The notes: generated from the letters alone by a model not told the origin. A stretch of DNA of 64,000 bases from Absicoccus porci (GCF_003725415.1 NZ_RJQC01000001.1:546419-610418); one strand, 5' to 3'. Numbered from the stretch's first letter, positions 43,737 through 54,933 are shown. Translations and numbers: made by a program.

Positions 43737-45407
43737 TTATTCTAGAATTGCACCAATATCTGCACCTTGTACTAATTTGGCGTATCGTTTTAACCAACCT
43801 TCATTGATTTTTGGAGGAAGGATTTTTTGTGTTTTCTTACGTTCGGCTAATACTTCGTCACTGACTTGTACATTTAATTGATGTTCCGGAATATTCAATT
43901 CGATCATATCGCCTTCTTCAATCAAACCAATTGGACCACCACTGGCAGCTTCAGGAGCAATATGGCCAACGGAAGCACCACGACTTGCACCAGAGAAACG
44001 ACCATCCGTAATTAAGGCAACACTCTTATCCAATCCCATACCAGCTAAAGCAGAAGTTGGATTCAACATTTCACGCATGCCTGGACCACCTTTTGGACCT
44101 TCATAACGAATAACTACAACATCGCCTGCTTTGATCTTGCCTTCATAAATTGCTTTGATAGAATCATCTTCTGAATCAAAGACACGAGCCGGACCGACAT
44201 GATGCATCATTTCTGGTGCACAAGCAGAACGTTTTACGACAGCTCCTTTTGGACAGATATTACCATATAGGATCGCAATACCACCATTTGGCGAATATGG
44301 ATCATCAATTGGATGAATGATATTTTCATCCTTGTTGATCGCATATTTGGTGTTTTCTCCTACGGTTTTACCAGTTACTGTCATACAATCTAAATCAATC
44401 AAATCTTTCTTGGATAATTCATGTAATACAGCTTGTAAGCCACCAGCCATATTTAAGTCTTGCATATGGGTTGGACCAGCAGGTGCTAAATGGCAAAGAT
44501 TTGGTGTTCTGTCACTAAATTCATTGAAAGTGGAAAGTTCCAAATTATATCCTGCTTCTTGAGCAATAGCTAATAAGTGTAAAACACTGTTGGAAGAGCA
44601 TCCCAAAGCCATATCACAAGTCAATGCATTCTTGATGGAACGTTCATTGATGATATCTTTGATCTTGATATCTTTTTCTAACATATCCATGACAGCCATG
44701 CCAGCATGTTTTGCTAGCAACAAGCGTTTATTGGAAACTGCTGGAATCGTACCATTACCAGGAAGGGCAATACCCATAGCTTCACATAGACAAGAAACAC
44801 TGTTTGCGGTATACATACCAGCACAACTACCACAACCAGGACATACGCCTTGTTCGTATTCTTCTAAGTCTTTATCATTGATCAAGTTGGCTTTACGAGC
44901 ACCAACAGCTTCAAAAATCTTAGATAAAGAAACTTCTTGACCTTTGACATGACCAGCAAGCATAGGTCCACCAGTACATACGACGGTAGGAACATTAACA
45001 CGTAAAGCACCCATGACCATACCAGGAACGATCTTATCGCAGCTTGGCACCAATACAAGGGCATCAAAACAATGAGCTTGTGCCATTGTTTCAACACTAT
45101 CAGCAATTAATTCACGACTGGCCAGGGAATAATGCATTCCTTTATGTCCCATCGCAATACCATCACAAACACCAATCGATGGTACAACAATTGGTGTTCC
45201 ACCACGCATGGCTACACCCATTTTGATGGCTTCTACCAATTTATCTAGGTGGAAATGACCAGGAACAATATCGCTTTTTGCGGATACGATACCAACCAAT
45301 GGTTGGTCTAATTCTTCTTTTGTATAACCCATCGCATAGAATAAACTACGCATGGGTGCTTTTTCAACACCTTGGGTTACTTGTGCACTCTTTAATGGTT
45401 TTTTCAT
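43737..45407 (-). CDS. ilvD: Dihydroxy-acid dehydratase
   Basis: An Fe-S enzyme that dehydrates 2,3-dihydroxy acids in valine and isoleucine synthesis. Its 556 residues contain [10 protein letters not shown] and [15 protein letters not shown] (cluster cysteines), plus [16 protein letters not shown] near the C-terminus. Length is standard. It is the third gene of ilvB-ilvN-ilvD; 17 nt separate it from ilvN. Confidence 0.96.
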   Translation of the reverse strand: MKKPLKSAQVTQGVEKAPMRSLFYAMGYTKEELDQPLVGIVSAKSDIVPGHFHLDKLVEAIKMGVAMRGGTPIVVPSIGVCDGIAMGHKGMHYSLASRELIADSVETMAQAHCFDALVLVPSCDKIVPGMVMGALRVNVPTVVCTGGPMLAGHVKGQEVSLSKIFEAVGARKANLINDKDLEEYEQGVCPGCGSCAGMYTANSVSCLCEAMGIALPGNGTIPAVSNKRLLLAKHAGMAVMDMLEKDIKIKDIINERSIKNALTCDMALGCSSNSVLHLLAIAQEAGYNLELSTFNEFSDRTPNLCHLAPAGPTHMQDLNMAGGLQAVLHELSKKDLIDLDCMTVTGKTVGENTKYAINKDENIIHPIDDPYSPNGGIAILYGNICPKGAVVKRSACAPEMMHHVGPARVFDSEDDSIKAIYEGKIKAGDVVVIRYEGPKGGPGMREMLNPTSALAGMGLDKSVALITDGRFSGASRGASVGHIAPEAASGGPIGLIEEGDMIELNIPEHQLNVQVSDEVLAERKKTQKILPPKINEGWLKRYAKLVQGADIGAILE

Positions 45408-45424
45408 TCTATATAATCTCCTAA

Positions 45425-45928
45425 TTACTCATTATCATCATCGGTATCAACGGATTTTCGTGAAATACCAGTGATACCTGTTCGACAGATTTCTTCAATG
45501 TGGTAACAACTCAACATTTCCAATAAACCATCGATTTTTTCTGGCGCACCAGTCAATTCAATGATCATATTCTGTTTGCTTAAAGAAATGATTTTACCAC
45601 GATAAATATTGACAATTTCAATGATACCGGAGCGATTGGTTTTATCGCAACTAACCTTTAATAACAATAACTCTCTAAATAAACTCGTTTCCTTGTTTAA
45701 TAAATACAAATCTTTGACAGGTTCCAGTTTTCTGGTTTGCGTCATAATTTGCGAAAGGGAAGTGTCGTTTCCATCAAACACAACGGTAATACGTGAAATT
45801 TTTGGATCATTGGTCGTAGATACGGTCAGGGAGTCGATATTAAAACCACGTCGACCGAATAAACTTGCAATCCGAGTCAGTACATTGGATTGATTTTCTA
45901 CAAATATACTTAATACTTCTCTAGCCAT
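45425..45928 (-). CDS. ilvN: Acetolactate synthase small (regulatory) subunit
   Basis: The 167-residue regulatory partner of IlvB. The N-terminal ACT domain starts with [20 protein letters not shown] and includes [11 protein letters not shown], the valine-binding region of the family; the C-terminal domain has [11 protein letters not shown] and [17 protein letters not shown]. It should confer valine feedback inhibition. It is 10 nt downstream of ilvB. The last ~10 residues are acidic (DTDDDNE). Confidence 0.94.
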   Translation of the reverse strand: MAREVLSIFVENQSNVLTRIASLFGRRGFNIDSLTVSTTNDPKISRITVVFDGNDTSLSQIMTQTRKLEPVKDLYLLNKETSLFRELLLLKVSCDKTNRSGIIEIVNIYRGKIISLSKQNMIIELTGAPEKIDGLLEMLSCYHIEEICRTGITGISRKSVDTDDDNE

Positions 45929-45938
45929 GTTTTCACCT

Positions 45939-47597
45939 CTAATCCGTGATCATATCATCAATGGTTCCACCATTCGGAATCATTGGCAATACACGTTCTT
46001 CTTTATCAATATTACATTCGATCCAGACCGGACCATTGATCTTTAATGCTTTTTGGAAAGCCTCTTTAAATTCATCTAACGTATTGCATGCGAATCCAGT
46101 AGCTCCAAATCCTTCAGCCACTTTCACAAAATCGGTCTTACGATTTAAAACCGTTTGTGAATAGTGTTTATTGTAGAATACGGTTTGCCATTGATAAACC
46201 ATACCTAGGACTTTATTGTCCATAATGATCGTAATGATTGGCAAGTTATAGGAGACAGCCGTACATCCTTCATTCATATTCATATGGAAGGAACCATCAC
46301 CGGTAAAGTGAATGACACGTTTATCGGGATTACCAATTTGAGCGCCAATCGCAGCACCATATCCAAATCCCATGGTTCCTAGACCACCACTAGTCAAAAA
46401 GTGATGTGTTTTATGATGGCGTACATATTGAGCTGCCCACATCTGATGTTGACCAACATCTGTAACATAGATCGTATCTTTATCGGTTAGATCACAAGTT
46501 GCTTCGATCAATTCTTTTGGACGAAGTTTAGCTCCTTCCATTGGAACACGGACGGTTTTTTGGTAGGCAGTTACTTGTTCAACCCAATCGGTGTGTTTGC
46601 GTTCTTCAATTTTTGGCAACAAGGCTTGTAAAACGTCTTTGGTGTCGCCAACAATACTATAGTTGATCAAAACGTTTTTATTGATTTCTGATGCATCAAT
46701 ATCAATTTGAATAATGGCTGCTTTTGGTGCAAAACGTTTTGGGTTTAAGGCAACACGATCGGAGAAACGTGTACCTAACGCAATAACTAGATCGGCTTGA
46801 TCAATGGCTTTATTGGCAGCAATGGTTCCGTGCATACCAATCAAACCTAAATTTTTAGGATCGTCGCAATCAATGACACCAGCAGCCATCATCGTATAGG
46901 TAGCTGGAATATCCGCTTTTTGAATCAATTCATATAGTTCTTCTCGTGCATTACTGGCTTCGATACCACCACCAAAATAGATAACAGGTCTTTTGCATTC
47001 ATTGATGATCTTAGCGATTTGATCTATTTGTGCTTCGGTAAATTTTGGATGTGGTTCCAAAGGCAATGGTTTGTGTGGTGTATAGTCCGTGGTAGCGGCC
47101 GTTACATCTTTTGTGATGTCCACCAAAACAGGTCCTTTTCTACCTTCATTGGCAATTCGGAACGCATTCCGTAAAGCATCGGCTAAATTCTCAATCTTAT
47201 TCACAAAATAATTGTGTTTGGTGATGGGTAATGTCACACCTGTAATACTGATTTCTTGGAATGAATCACGTCCAATCATGTTGTCGGACACGTTACATGT
47301 AATGGCAACCATTGGAATACTATCCATATATGCGGTCGCAATACCCGTTACTAAATTTGTTGCACCGGGACCACTGGTTGAAAATACGACACCCGTTTTA
47401 CCAGTGCTTCGTGCATATCCATCAGCCGCATGGGCAGCACCTTGTTCATGAGCGGTAATATAATGATGGATCTTATCCGAATAATCATATAAAGCGTCAT
47501 AGACGTTCAATGCAGCACCACCTGGATATCCAAATACAGTGTCTACATTGTGCTCTAGTAAAACTTCCATGACAATTTGTGAACCTGTTCGTTTCAT
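45939..47597 (-). CDS. ilvB: Acetolactate synthase large (catalytic) subunit
   Basis: A thiamine-diphosphate enzyme condensing pyruvate with pyruvate or 2-oxobutanoate. From MKRTGSQIV it has 552 residues. Features are FGYPGGAALNVYD, the catalytic glutamate in ITAHEQGAAHAADGYAR, and the ThDP motif GDGSFHMN...IIIMDN. SD GGGAGG is 6-7 nt upstream. The leader is short (about 30 nt), with no attenuator or T-box, unlike the divergent leu operon. ilvC, the next enzyme in the pathway, is not in the window. Confidence 0.95.
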   Translation of the reverse strand: MKRTGSQIVMEVLLEHNVDTVFGYPGGAALNVYDALYDYSDKIHHYITAHEQGAAHAADGYARSTGKTGVVFSTSGPGATNLVTGIATAYMDSIPMVAITCNVSDNMIGRDSFQEISITGVTLPITKHNYFVNKIENLADALRNAFRIANEGRKGPVLVDITKDVTAATTDYTPHKPLPLEPHPKFTEAQIDQIAKIINECKRPVIYFGGGIEASNAREELYELIQKADIPATYTMMAAGVIDCDDPKNLGLIGMHGTIAANKAIDQADLVIALGTRFSDRVALNPKRFAPKAAIIQIDIDASEINKNVLINYSIVGDTKDVLQALLPKIEERKHTDWVEQVTAYQKTVRVPMEGAKLRPKELIEATCDLTDKDTIYVTDVGQHQMWAAQYVRHHKTHHFLTSGGLGTMGFGYGAAIGAQIGNPDKRVIHFTGDGSFHMNMNEGCTAVSYNLPIITIIMDNKVLGMVYQWQTVFYNKHYSQTVLNRKTDFVKVAEGFGATGFACNTLDEFKEAFQKALKINGPVWIECNIDKEERVLPMIPNGGTIDDMITD

Positions 47598-47628
47598 TGT
47601 TTTCCTCCCATTCGAAAATAGTAAATTT

Positions 47629-47657
47629 ATTATAACGCTCGTAATCGTATAAAACAA
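47629..47657 (-). promoter_or_regulatory. ilvBND promoter
   Basis: On the minus strand: TTGTTT, 17-nt spacer, TATAAT. Predicted start about 25 nt before the ilvB ATG. Confidence 0.75.
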
Positions 47658-47669
47658 CCGTGATGAAAC

Positions 47670-47684
47670 TGTTTTCAGAAATAA
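47670..47684. promoter_or_regulatory. CodY-like palindrome
   Basis: The 10-nt core TTTTCAGAAA equals the centre of the CodY consensus (AATTTTCWGAAAATT); the outer bases match poorly, about 10 of 15 in all. It sits between the ilvB and leuA promoters, upstream of both. Whether this organism has CodY is not known from the window. Confidence 0.3.
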
Positions 47685-47718
47685 AAATGAAAAAATGAGA
47701 AATATAATGATTCTTTTA

Positions 47719-47747
47719 TTGAAATGCAAATAATTTTCATTTATAAT
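47719..47747 (+). promoter_or_regulatory. leu operon promoter
   Basis: TTGAAA, 17-nt spacer, TATAAT; transcription would begin just before T-box stem I. Confidence 0.8.
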
Positions 47748-47754
47748 GCTCGTA

Positions 47755-47959
47755 TCAAGCGATGAACTGAAGTAGTAATTTTTGATGCGCGATGTAGAGA
47801 GCAAGTGGCTGGTGAAAACTTGTACCGCTAGAAAATGAACTTGTCAGGGAGCAAGACGCATCTCGGCGTTATCGAGATTTGAGTGTTTCTGTCGATGAAG
47901 ATAGAAAAACTAAGGTGGTACCGCGTTTACGACGTCCTTAGACTGGACGTCTTTTTTTT
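47755..47959 (+). ncRNA. T-box leader of the leu operon (Leu specifier)
   Basis: Stem I is closed by GATGCG and CGCATC and contains AGAGAGC and a GGTGAAAACTTG stretch. The specifier loop reads TGAACTTGTC, giving CTT (Leu, 47840-47842). The T-box core AAGGTGGTACCGCG lies at 47912-47925, and the terminator is GACGTCC (47931-47937) with GGACGTC (47945-47951) plus eight T residues. Leucine starvation would therefore open the operon. The 3' half is nearly identical to that of the ileS T-box. Confidence 0.93.
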
Positions 47960-47977
47960 ATGAAGGAGGAACAAAAC

Positions 47978-49651
47978 ATGGACTATAAAAAATATGGCAA
48001 AGAGTATTATTTACCCCCAGAACCTTGTTACGATTGGGTAAAGAAAGATTGTGTTGATCACGCACCGACTTGGTGTAGCGTTGATTTGCGCGATGGTAAT
48101 CAAGCATTGATCATTCCCATGAGTTTGGAAGAAAAGATTCGTTATTTTAAAACATTGGTCCAAGTTGGATTCAAAGAAATAGAAGTTGGCTTTCCTGCAG
48201 CAAGTGAAACAGAATATGAATTCTGTCGTCGTTTGATTGAAGACAATTTGATTCCAGATGATGTCACAATTCAAGTGTTGATGCAAGCACGTCCTCATAT
48301 CATTCGTAAAACATTTGAAGCGATTAAGGGCGCCAAACGAGCCATTGTGCATGTTTATAATTCCACTTCGGTTGCACAGCGTGAACAAGTTTTCAAAAAA
48401 TCAAAAGAAGAAGTTAAACAGATTGCGGTGGATGGTGCGAAAATGTTGAAAGATTTGGCCCATGAAAGTAATGCTGACTTAACGTTTGAATATTCACCAG
48501 AAAGCTTTACTGGCACGGAACCAGAATATGCTTTGGAAGTATGCAATGCCGTCATTGATGTGTGGGAACCAACCCCTGATCATAAAGTCATCATCAATTG
48601 CCCAGTGACCGTCGAAATGAGCATGCCACATGTATATGCTTGTCAAATTGAGTATATGAACAAACATTTAAATCGTCGTGATTCGGTCGTATTATCTTTG
48701 CATCCACATAATGATCGTGGAACAGGTATTGCCGATACCGAATTGGGCTTATTAGCTGGAGCCGATCGTGTCGAAGGTACATTGTTTGGAAATGGTGAAC
48801 GTACCGGTAATATCGATTTGATCACCGTTGCGATGAATATGTATGTATTGGGCATTGATCCAAAACTGGATTTCTCAAATTTACCAGAAATTCGTGCGGT
48901 TTATGAAGATGTGACTCGTATGAAAGTTTATGATCGTGAACCATATTCAGGTGATTTGGTCTTTGCGGCCTTCTCTGGATCCCATCAAGATGCGATTGCC
49001 AAAGGATTTGCACACCACAAAAAACATCCAGAACATTGGAATGTGCCATATCTATTAATTGATCCAGCGGATATTGGACGTAAATACGAACGTGATGTCA
49101 TCCGTATCAATTCACAATCTGGTAAGAGTGGTATTGGCTTTGTCTTACAACAATATTATGGATACGATCTACCAAAACAATTCCGTCAGGAATTTGGTTA
49201 TTACATTAAAGATATCAGTGATCATCGTCATGCCGAATTGATGCCACATGAAATCAAAGATATTTTTGATCATGACTTCAATAATTTGAAATCACCATTA
49301 TTTGTATCGGACTACCATTTCATTCGTAATAATAACGAATATCATGCGTATCTGAATGTCACATTCAAAGATCAACAATATGATATTACGGGAAAAGGAA
49401 ATGGTCGTTTGGATGCGGTGGCCAACGCATTGCGTCATTTCTTAAAAATTGATTATGATATTGAAGATTATTCCGAACATGCATTAAGTATTGGTTCAAC
49501 TTCAAAAGCTTGTGCATATATCCAGATGACCGATGAAGATGGAGAACATCGATTTGGTGTAGGTGTGGATGATGATATCATCTTGGCATCTATCTATGCA
49601 CTGGTCAGTGCAATCAACCGATATTATCGTGAAGGAAAGGGAGAAAAATAG
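47978..49651 (+). CDS. leuA: 2-isopropylmalate synthase (long form)
   Basis: Condenses 2-oxoisovalerate with acetyl-CoA, the committed step to leucine. The 557 residues start with a ~30-residue N-terminal extension, then [14 protein letters not shown], the catalytic TIM barrel with [18 protein letters not shown] and [11 protein letters not shown], and a C-terminal regulatory domain (about 430-557). The extension and the barrel resemble the actinobacterial/fungal type rather than the E. coli type. SD GGAGG is 9 nt before the ATG; 1 nt separates it from leuC. Confidence 0.94.
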   Translation: MDYKKYGKEYYLPPEPCYDWVKKDCVDHAPTWCSVDLRDGNQALIIPMSLEEKIRYFKTLVQVGFKEIEVGFPAASETEYEFCRRLIEDNLIPDDVTIQVLMQARPHIIRKTFEAIKGAKRAIVHVYNSTSVAQREQVFKKSKEEVKQIAVDGAKMLKDLAHESNADLTFEYSPESFTGTEPEYALEVCNAVIDVWEPTPDHKVIINCPVTVEMSMPHVYACQIEYMNKHLNRRDSVVLSLHPHNDRGTGIADTELGLLAGADRVEGTLFGNGERTGNIDLITVAMNMYVLGIDPKLDFSNLPEIRAVYEDVTRMKVYDREPYSGDLVFAAFSGSHQDAIAKGFAHHKKHPEHWNVPYLLIDPADIGRKYERDVIRINSQSGKSGIGFVLQQYYGYDLPKQFRQEFGYYIKDISDHRHAELMPHEIKDIFDHDFNNLKSPLFVSDYHFIRNNNEYHAYLNVTFKDQQYDITGKGNGRLDAVANALRHFLKIDYDIEDYSEHALSIGSTSKACAYIQMTDEDGEHRFGVGVDDDIILASIYALVSAINRYYREGKGEK

Positions 49652-49652
49652 T

Positions 49653-50930
49653 ATGGCAATGACAATGACCCAAAAGATCTTAGCGGCACATGCTGGTTTA
49701 GATCATGTTGAAGCTGGTCAGTTAATTCAAGCAAATTTAGATTTGGTCATGGCCAATGATATTACTGGCCCTATGGCTTTACCAATCATCCAACAAATGG
49801 GTGGTCATGTATTTAATCAAGATAAGGTCGTCTTTGTACCAGATCATTTTACGCCGAATAAAGATATTAAATCTGCAGAAAATTCAAAAGCTATTTTAGA
49901 ATTTTCCATTCAAGAAAAACTAACCCATAAATTAATTCAGGGTAAATGTGGCGTTGAACACGCCATATTACCTGAATTAGGACTTACCTATGCAGGTCAA
50001 TGTGTGATTGGTGCGGATTCTCATACTTGTACGTATGGTGCTTTGGGTGCCTTTTCTACCGGTGTTGGAACGACTGATATTGCGGCGGGTATGGTGACTG
50101 GACAAGCCTGGTTCAAGATTCCAACAGCTATCAAGATATATTTACATGGAAAGCCAAATCCTTATATTAGCGGAAAAGATGTCATTCTACATATTATTGG
50201 TGAAATTGGTGTCGATGGCGCTTTGTATAAATCAATGGAATTTGTCGGTCCAGGTGTTGCTGAATTAAGCATGGATGATCGTTTTACGATTTGTAATATG
50301 GCCATCGAAGCCGGAGCCAAAAATGGTATTTTCCCAGTGGATGATCAAACCATTGAATATATGAAACAAGCCGGGGTAAAAGACTATACCGTCTATGAAG
50401 CCGATGAAGATGCCAATTATGAACAAGTGGTCGATGTGGATTTAAGCCAAATTCGTCCAACAGTCGCATTCCCTCATTTGCCAGGTAATGCTCATACCAT
50501 TGATGAAGTCGAAGCCATGGAACCTATCTATGTCGATCAAGTTGTGATTGGTTCCTGTACCAATGGTCGTATTTCGGATTTGCGAAAGGCAGCTGCCATC
50601 TTAAAAGGACATAAAGTTGCTGAAAATGTACGTGTTATGGTTGTTCCTGCAACGCAGAAGATTTTCTTACAATGTGTCCATGAAGGCTTAGTCGATATTT
50701 TTGTTGAAGCTGGTTGTGCTTTCAATACGCCAAGTTGTGGTCCTTGTATGGGTGGACATATGGGCGTTTTAGCGAAAGGTGAAAAATGTTTATCAACCAC
50801 AAATCGTAACTTTGTAGGTCGAATGGGAGATGTCGAATCTTTGATTTATCTAGCGAGTCCAGAAGTAGCAGCAGCTACGGCTATCAAGGGATACATTGCG
50901 AATCCAGAACGAATGGAGGAAGGAAAATGA
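49653..50930 (+). CDS. leuC: 3-isopropylmalate dehydratase large subunit
   Basis: The [4Fe-4S] subunit of isopropylmalate isomerase. About 425 residues, the shorter homoaconitase-like type rather than the ~466-residue E. coli type. Cluster and active-site segments: [29 protein letters not shown] and [10 protein letters not shown]. The start [10 protein letters not shown] follows AAGGGAG; a longer in-frame reading would run deep into leuA. The end overlaps leuD by 4 nt. Confidence 0.95.
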   Translation: MAMTMTQKILAAHAGLDHVEAGQLIQANLDLVMANDITGPMALPIIQQMGGHVFNQDKVVFVPDHFTPNKDIKSAENSKAILEFSIQEKLTHKLIQGKCGVEHAILPELGLTYAGQCVIGADSHTCTYGALGAFSTGVGTTDIAAGMVTGQAWFKIPTAIKIYLHGKPNPYISGKDVILHIIGEIGVDGALYKSMEFVGPGVAELSMDDRFTICNMAIEAGAKNGIFPVDDQTIEYMKQAGVKDYTVYEADEDANYEQVVDVDLSQIRPTVAFPHLPGNAHTIDEVEAMEPIYVDQVVIGSCTNGRISDLRKAAAILKGHKVAENVRVMVVPATQKIFLQCVHEGLVDIFVEAGCAFNTPSCGPCMGGHMGVLAKGEKCLSTTNRNFVGRMGDVESLIYLASPEVAAATAIKGYIANPERMEEGK

Positions 50931-51424
50931 ATCAAGCACATGGAACGGTATTAAAATATGGGGATAATGTTGATACGGATGTCATCATTCCGGCACGTTA
51001 TTTGAATTCTTTTGATGCCAAAGAATTGGCAAGCCATGCGATGGTTGATATTGATCCTACTTTCACAAAACGCGTAAAACCAGGTGATATCATGGTTGCT
51101 CGTAAGAATTTTGGTTGTGGATCGAGTCGTGAACATGCGCCTTTGGCATTAAAAACGGCTGGTATTTCTTGTATCATTGCGGATAGTTTTGCACGTATCT
51201 TCTATCGCAATGCGATTAATATTGGATTGTCTATTTTGGAATGTCCAGAAGCAGCCGAAGCCATCAATGAAGGCGATGAAGTCAAGGTGGATTTTGAATC
51301 CGGTATTATTACGGATGTGACTACGAATCAAACGTTCCAGGCTGTACCATTTCCACCATTTATGCAAGAATTGATTGCCCAAGGTGGCTTGGTCAATTAT
51401 GTCAATCAAAAGGGGAATAAATAA
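50927..51424 (+). CDS. leuD: 3-isopropylmalate dehydratase small subunit
   Basis: The swivel-domain subunit that completes isopropylmalate isomerase with LeuC. The 165 residues include [15 protein letters not shown], the substrate-binding [13 protein letters not shown] and [15 protein letters not shown]. The length matches partners of the short LeuC type. It overlaps leuC by 4 nt and is 1 nt from leuB. Confidence 0.95.
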   Translation: MNQAHGTVLKYGDNVDTDVIIPARYLNSFDAKELASHAMVDIDPTFTKRVKPGDIMVARKNFGCGSSREHAPLALKTAGISCIIADSFARIFYRNAINIGLSILECPEAAEAINEGDEVKVDFESGIITDVTTNQTFQAVPFPPFMQELIAQGGLVNYVNQKGNK

Positions 51425-51425
51425 T

Positions 51426-52493
51426 ATGGAAAAACGAATTGCAATCGTACGTGGTGATTATATTGGTCCTGAAATTGTTGGTGAGGCCATAAAAGTTTTG
51501 CGCAGCATTGAAGCCAAATATCATCATACATTTATTTATGATGAAGTTTTAGCTGGAGGAGCTGCTATCGATGCGACGGGTGAATGTTTGCCACAAGTTT
51601 CTATCGTTGCCTTAAAACAAGCGGATGCCGTATTATTAGGTGCTGTTGGTGGTCCAAAATATGATAGTCAACCTGCCAATAATCGTCCCGAAAAGGCTTT
51701 ATTACGTATTCGTAGTTTACTTGGATTGTTTGCGAATCTTCGTCCTGCGATTTTATTTCCACAATTGGCGGATGCCAGTCCTTTAAAACCAGAAATTGTG
51801 CAAAAAGGTATTGATTTTGTGGTTGTTCGTGAATTGACCGGTGGTATTTACTTTGGCAAGCATGAGACGATTGGTGATCTTGCAGTGGATGAAATGGCTT
51901 ATAGTGTGGAGGAAATCCAACGGATCGCGAAGGTTGCTTTTGAGACAGCCCAAGTACGTCATCATAAAGTAACTTGTGTTGATAAAGCCAATGTATTGGA
52001 TACGTCTAAATTATGGCGTAAAGTAGTCAAAGATCTAGCCAAAGAATATCCAGATGTAGAATTGAATTTTATGTATGTAGACAATGCAGCGATGCAGTTG
52101 TGTAAAGATCCAAGTCAATTTGATGTGATCTTAACGGAAAATATGTTTGGCGATATTTTAAGTGATGAAGCCAGCATGTTGACAGGAACAATTGGTACCA
52201 TTGGTTCTGCATCTTTGGGATCCACTTCTGTTGGTATGTATGAACCAATCCATGGTTCAGCACCAGATATTGCGGGAAAAGATATGGCCAATCCTTTGGG
52301 AACGATCTTATCGGTTGCGATGATGATGCGTTATTCTTTCCATTTGGAAAAAGAAGCACAAGACATTGAAAAAGCCGTGAATACGATCTTGGATGAAGGC
52401 TATCGTACGGCAGATATGATGAGTGAAGGCATGAAACAGGTAGGTTGTCAAGAAATGGGCGACTTAGTTGTGAAACAAATTGAAAATTATTGA
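51426..52493 (+). CDS. leuB: 3-isopropylmalate dehydrogenase
   Basis: NAD-dependent oxidative decarboxylation of 3-isopropylmalate. About 355 residues; [17 protein letters not shown], the catalytic lysine in [13 protein letters not shown] and [20 protein letters not shown] are present, as is [13 protein letters not shown]. The N-terminus RGDYIGPEI is slightly unlike the usual GDGIGPE. Start MEKRIAIV lies 1 nt after leuD. Confidence 0.95.
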   Translation: MEKRIAIVRGDYIGPEIVGEAIKVLRSIEAKYHHTFIYDEVLAGGAAIDATGECLPQVSIVALKQADAVLLGAVGGPKYDSQPANNRPEKALLRIRSLLGLFANLRPAILFPQLADASPLKPEIVQKGIDFVVVRELTGGIYFGKHETIGDLAVDEMAYSVEEIQRIAKVAFETAQVRHHKVTCVDKANVLDTSKLWRKVVKDLAKEYPDVELNFMYVDNAAMQLCKDPSQFDVILTENMFGDILSDEASMLTGTIGTIGSASLGSTSVGMYEPIHGSAPDIAGKDMANPLGTILSVAMMMRYSFHLEKEAQDIEKAVNTILDEGYRTADMMSEGMKQVGCQEMGDLVVKQIENY

Positions 52494-52513
52494 AAATATA
52501 CTGAAAACACTCG

Positions 52514-52542
52514 TTGACGTGGAAATTCAATGGGTGTATTTT
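52514..52542 (+). promoter_or_regulatory. ilvE promoter
   Basis: TTGACG, 17-nt spacer, TATTTT, 30 nt before the ilvE ATG, with SD AGGAGG in the leader. ilvE can thus be expressed independently of the T-box-controlled leu genes. Confidence 0.6.
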
Positions 52543-52572
52543 AATTAAGTAGTATATAGGAGGCAGATTTAT

Positions 52573-53601
52573 ATGGAGAAGCAAAATATTGATTGGAGCG
52601 CACTCGATTTTAGCTATCGCGAAACCGATAAAAGCTACGTATCCAATTTTAAAAATGGAAAATGGGATGATGGTGTTTTAACATCGGATCATACCATTAC
52701 GATGTCAGAATGTGCAGGTGTCCTACAATATTCGCAATCTGTTTTTGAAGGGATGAAGGCCTATACAACTGTGGATGGTCGAATTGTTACGTTCCGTCCA
52801 GATCAGAACGCAAAGCGTATGTATGATTCAGCACAACGTTTGGAAATGCCACCATTTCCACAAGATCGTTTCGTACAGGCTATCTTAGAAACAATCAAAG
52901 CTAATGAAAGTTGGGTACCACCTTATGGTTCAGGTGCTACTTTATATATTCGTCCTTACATGTTTGGTTCAAGTGCAGTCATTGGTGTAGCCCCAGCAGA
53001 AGAATATCAATTCCGTGTTATCACAACGCCCGTTGGACCTTATTTTAAAGGTGGTGCTAAACCAATTCGTTTGAAATTAGCTGAATTTGACCGTGCAGCT
53101 CCTCGTGGAACTGGTCATATCAAAGCTGGATTAAACTATGCGATGTCTTTACATGCAATCGTACAAGCACATAAAGAAGGCTTCAATGAAAACTTGTATC
53201 CAGATTCAAGAACACGTACATTGGTTGAAGAAACTGGTGGAGCTAACATTATTTTCATCAAGGGAGATACATTCGTAACGGTTAAATCACCAACGATTTT
53301 ACCTTCTGTTACACGTCGTTCTTTGGAATATGTTGCTGAACATTACTTGGGATTGAAAGTAGAAGAAAGAGAAATTCCTTTGACAGAATTACCTGAATTT
53401 GATGAATGCGGTCTTTGTGGTACAGCTGCTGTCATTAGTCCAGTAGGATCTGTCACGAATACAGTTACTGGTGAAGAAGTTGTCTTCAAATCAGGTATGG
53501 AAAAAATGGGTCCAACCATTAAGAAGTTGTATGATACTTTAACTGGTATCCAAATGGGTACAATCGAAGCACCAGAAGGATGGATCTACGAAGTTAAATA
53601 A
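52573..53601 (+). CDS. ilvE: Branched-chain amino acid aminotransferase
   Basis: A fold-type IV PLP enzyme for the last step to Leu, Ile and Val. The 342-residue protein has LQYSQSVFEGMKAY, the Schiff-base lysine in GHIKAGLNYA (near residue 184), and EETGGANIIFIKGD plus GTAAVISPVGSV. SD AGGAGG is 8 nt upstream. It follows leuB by 79 nt and has its own promoter. Confidence 0.95.
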   Translation: MEKQNIDWSALDFSYRETDKSYVSNFKNGKWDDGVLTSDHTITMSECAGVLQYSQSVFEGMKAYTTVDGRIVTFRPDQNAKRMYDSAQRLEMPPFPQDRFVQAILETIKANESWVPPYGSGATLYIRPYMFGSSAVIGVAPAEEYQFRVITTPVGPYFKGGAKPIRLKLAEFDRAAPRGTGHIKAGLNYAMSLHAIVQAHKEGFNENLYPDSRTRTLVEETGGANIIFIKGDTFVTVKSPTILPSVTRRSLEYVAEHYLGLKVEEREIPLTELPEFDECGLCGTAAVISPVGSVTNTVTGEEVVFKSGMEKMGPTIKKLYDTLTGIQMGTIEAPEGWIYEVK

Positions 53602-53609
53602 TGATTTTA

Positions 53610-53635
53610 GGATCTGTAACGAGTAATCGTTAATT
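53610..53635 (+). repeat. Left inverted repeat of the IS1182-like element
   Basis: Contains CTGTAACGA (53614-53622), identical to the inverted copy at the right end; the outer GGAT is diverged from GGGG. Confidence 0.6.
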
Positions 53636-53648
53636 AGCTCATAAAAAA

Positions 53649-53690
53649 GACCGATGGTTTTGAACTGTTGTTCATCGCCATCGGCCTTTT
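53649..53690 (+). terminator. Hairpin inside the left end of the IS (also ends ilvE transcripts)
   Basis: CCGATGG with CCATCGG, 20-nt loop, preceded by an A-run and followed by CCTTTTT. It is placed where it would stop transcripts from ilvE entering the element. Confidence 0.7.
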
Positions 53691-53752
53691 TGGTATAATT
53701 TTGTTGTGTCAAAATACCTTCTAACGCAATTCAACCGTCATTTTAATTCCCT

Positions 53753-54916
53753 TTGCGTTTTGTTTACGAAGATTCTATCCCTGATGATGCTATTTCCAGA
53801 ACCGTGAAAGAGGTCGTAGAAACGATCAATCCATTAAAATATTTCGATCTCTCTCATCGAAATTCGAATGGGTATGACAGTGTGAATATGCTCCAATGTG
53901 TTCTTCTCGCTTTTGGCTATGTCTCTTTGCGAAAGCTTGCTTCTCTTTGCCGCTATGACATCCGTTTTCAATTTATCATGGATGGTCAGACACCTTCCCA
54001 TATGGCTTTTCATCGTTTCATCCATGATGACCTCAAGATGCCCATCGAAGAGATCTTCTATGATCTGAACCGCTATTTTGAAAAGAACGATACCATCGAT
54101 AGGACGGAACAGTTTTTCATAGACCGATCCGGATGCCACCTTTATGCATATGAAATACGACTATTATAATCATACCAACGTATTCAAGCCCGGATACAAT
54201 GTACAGATGGGCAGCAGCAACGGCTACATCCGCCATATCTATGTATCCGGTGATGCCAATGACCGGAATACATACATTCCTTTTATGGAAGGATATCACA
54301 GAGCCTATGGATGCTTTCCCAGAAAGACGCCGGCCGATGCCGGATATGGCAGCTATGACAATTACTGTTACTGCAAAGAACATGATATCGAACTGTATGT
54401 GAAATACATACCATGCACAAAGAACAGGAAAAGGTCACGGACAAGAACCGGTTCAGGAGCTATAGGATGAAGCCGGATGAAGAAGGCAATATCTATTGTC
54501 CACAGGGACATGCATTCACGCTGGAACAGACAAAAGAATCTGTCAAAGGCAGATATCCGAGAACGATCCATTTCTATCGCAATGAACATTATGAAGGATG
54601 TCCTTTGCGGTCACAGTGTACGCGATCCAAACACGGAAGAACCCTGCAGAGGACCGACAAGCTGGCCGAGATGAAGATCGAGATCAGAGAAAACCTGCTG
54701 ACGGAGACCGGTCAGGAATTGATGAAGCAGCGGAGCATCCAGGCCGAAGGGATATTCGGACAAATCAAGCAGGATCAGGAATATGACAGACTATGGCGTC
54801 GGAAAGAAACCATGGTCAAATTGGAGCTTCTGCTTGTTTCAATCGGTCATAATCTGCGCAAATATCATACGCACCGAATGCAGAAACAGAAAACCAATCA
54901 AAAAAAACATTCCTAA
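53753..54916 (+). pseudogene. IS1182-family transposase, broken by a deletion and frameshifts
   Basis: Three pieces are recognisable. The first (to about 54120) is the N-terminal domain with LRFVYEDSIPDDAISRTVKEV and ends at TEQFFID, where the catalytic DGT segment should follow. The second, one frame over, resumes at PDATFMHMKYDYYNHTNVFKPGYN after loss of a central part, including catalytic acidic residues. The third (from about 54413) returns to the first frame with RSYRMKPDEEGNIYCPQGHAF and ends with SIQAEGIFGQIK and HNLRKYH, the C-terminal signature. No start codon but TTG is available for the first piece. It cannot encode an active transposase. Confidence 0.85.
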
Positions 54917-54933
54917 CATCTACTATACAAACA

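Larger units (their letters stand above)
47598..47977. other. Divergent regulatory region between ilvB and leuA
   Basis: This 380-bp gene-free stretch holds the ilvB promoter, an AT-rich zone with a TTTTCAGAAA palindrome, the leuA promoter and the Leu T-box leader. I see no peptide gene or other element in it. Confidence 0.8.

Noticed and set aside
47939..47959. Second terminator specific to leuA besides the T-box one
   Set aside because: It is the 3' arm and T-run of the same T-box terminator hairpin.
53753..54169. An intact small protein at the start of the IS remnant
   Set aside because: The end (after TEQFFID) is out-of-frame translation past a deletion junction; the rest is the transposase N-terminus.
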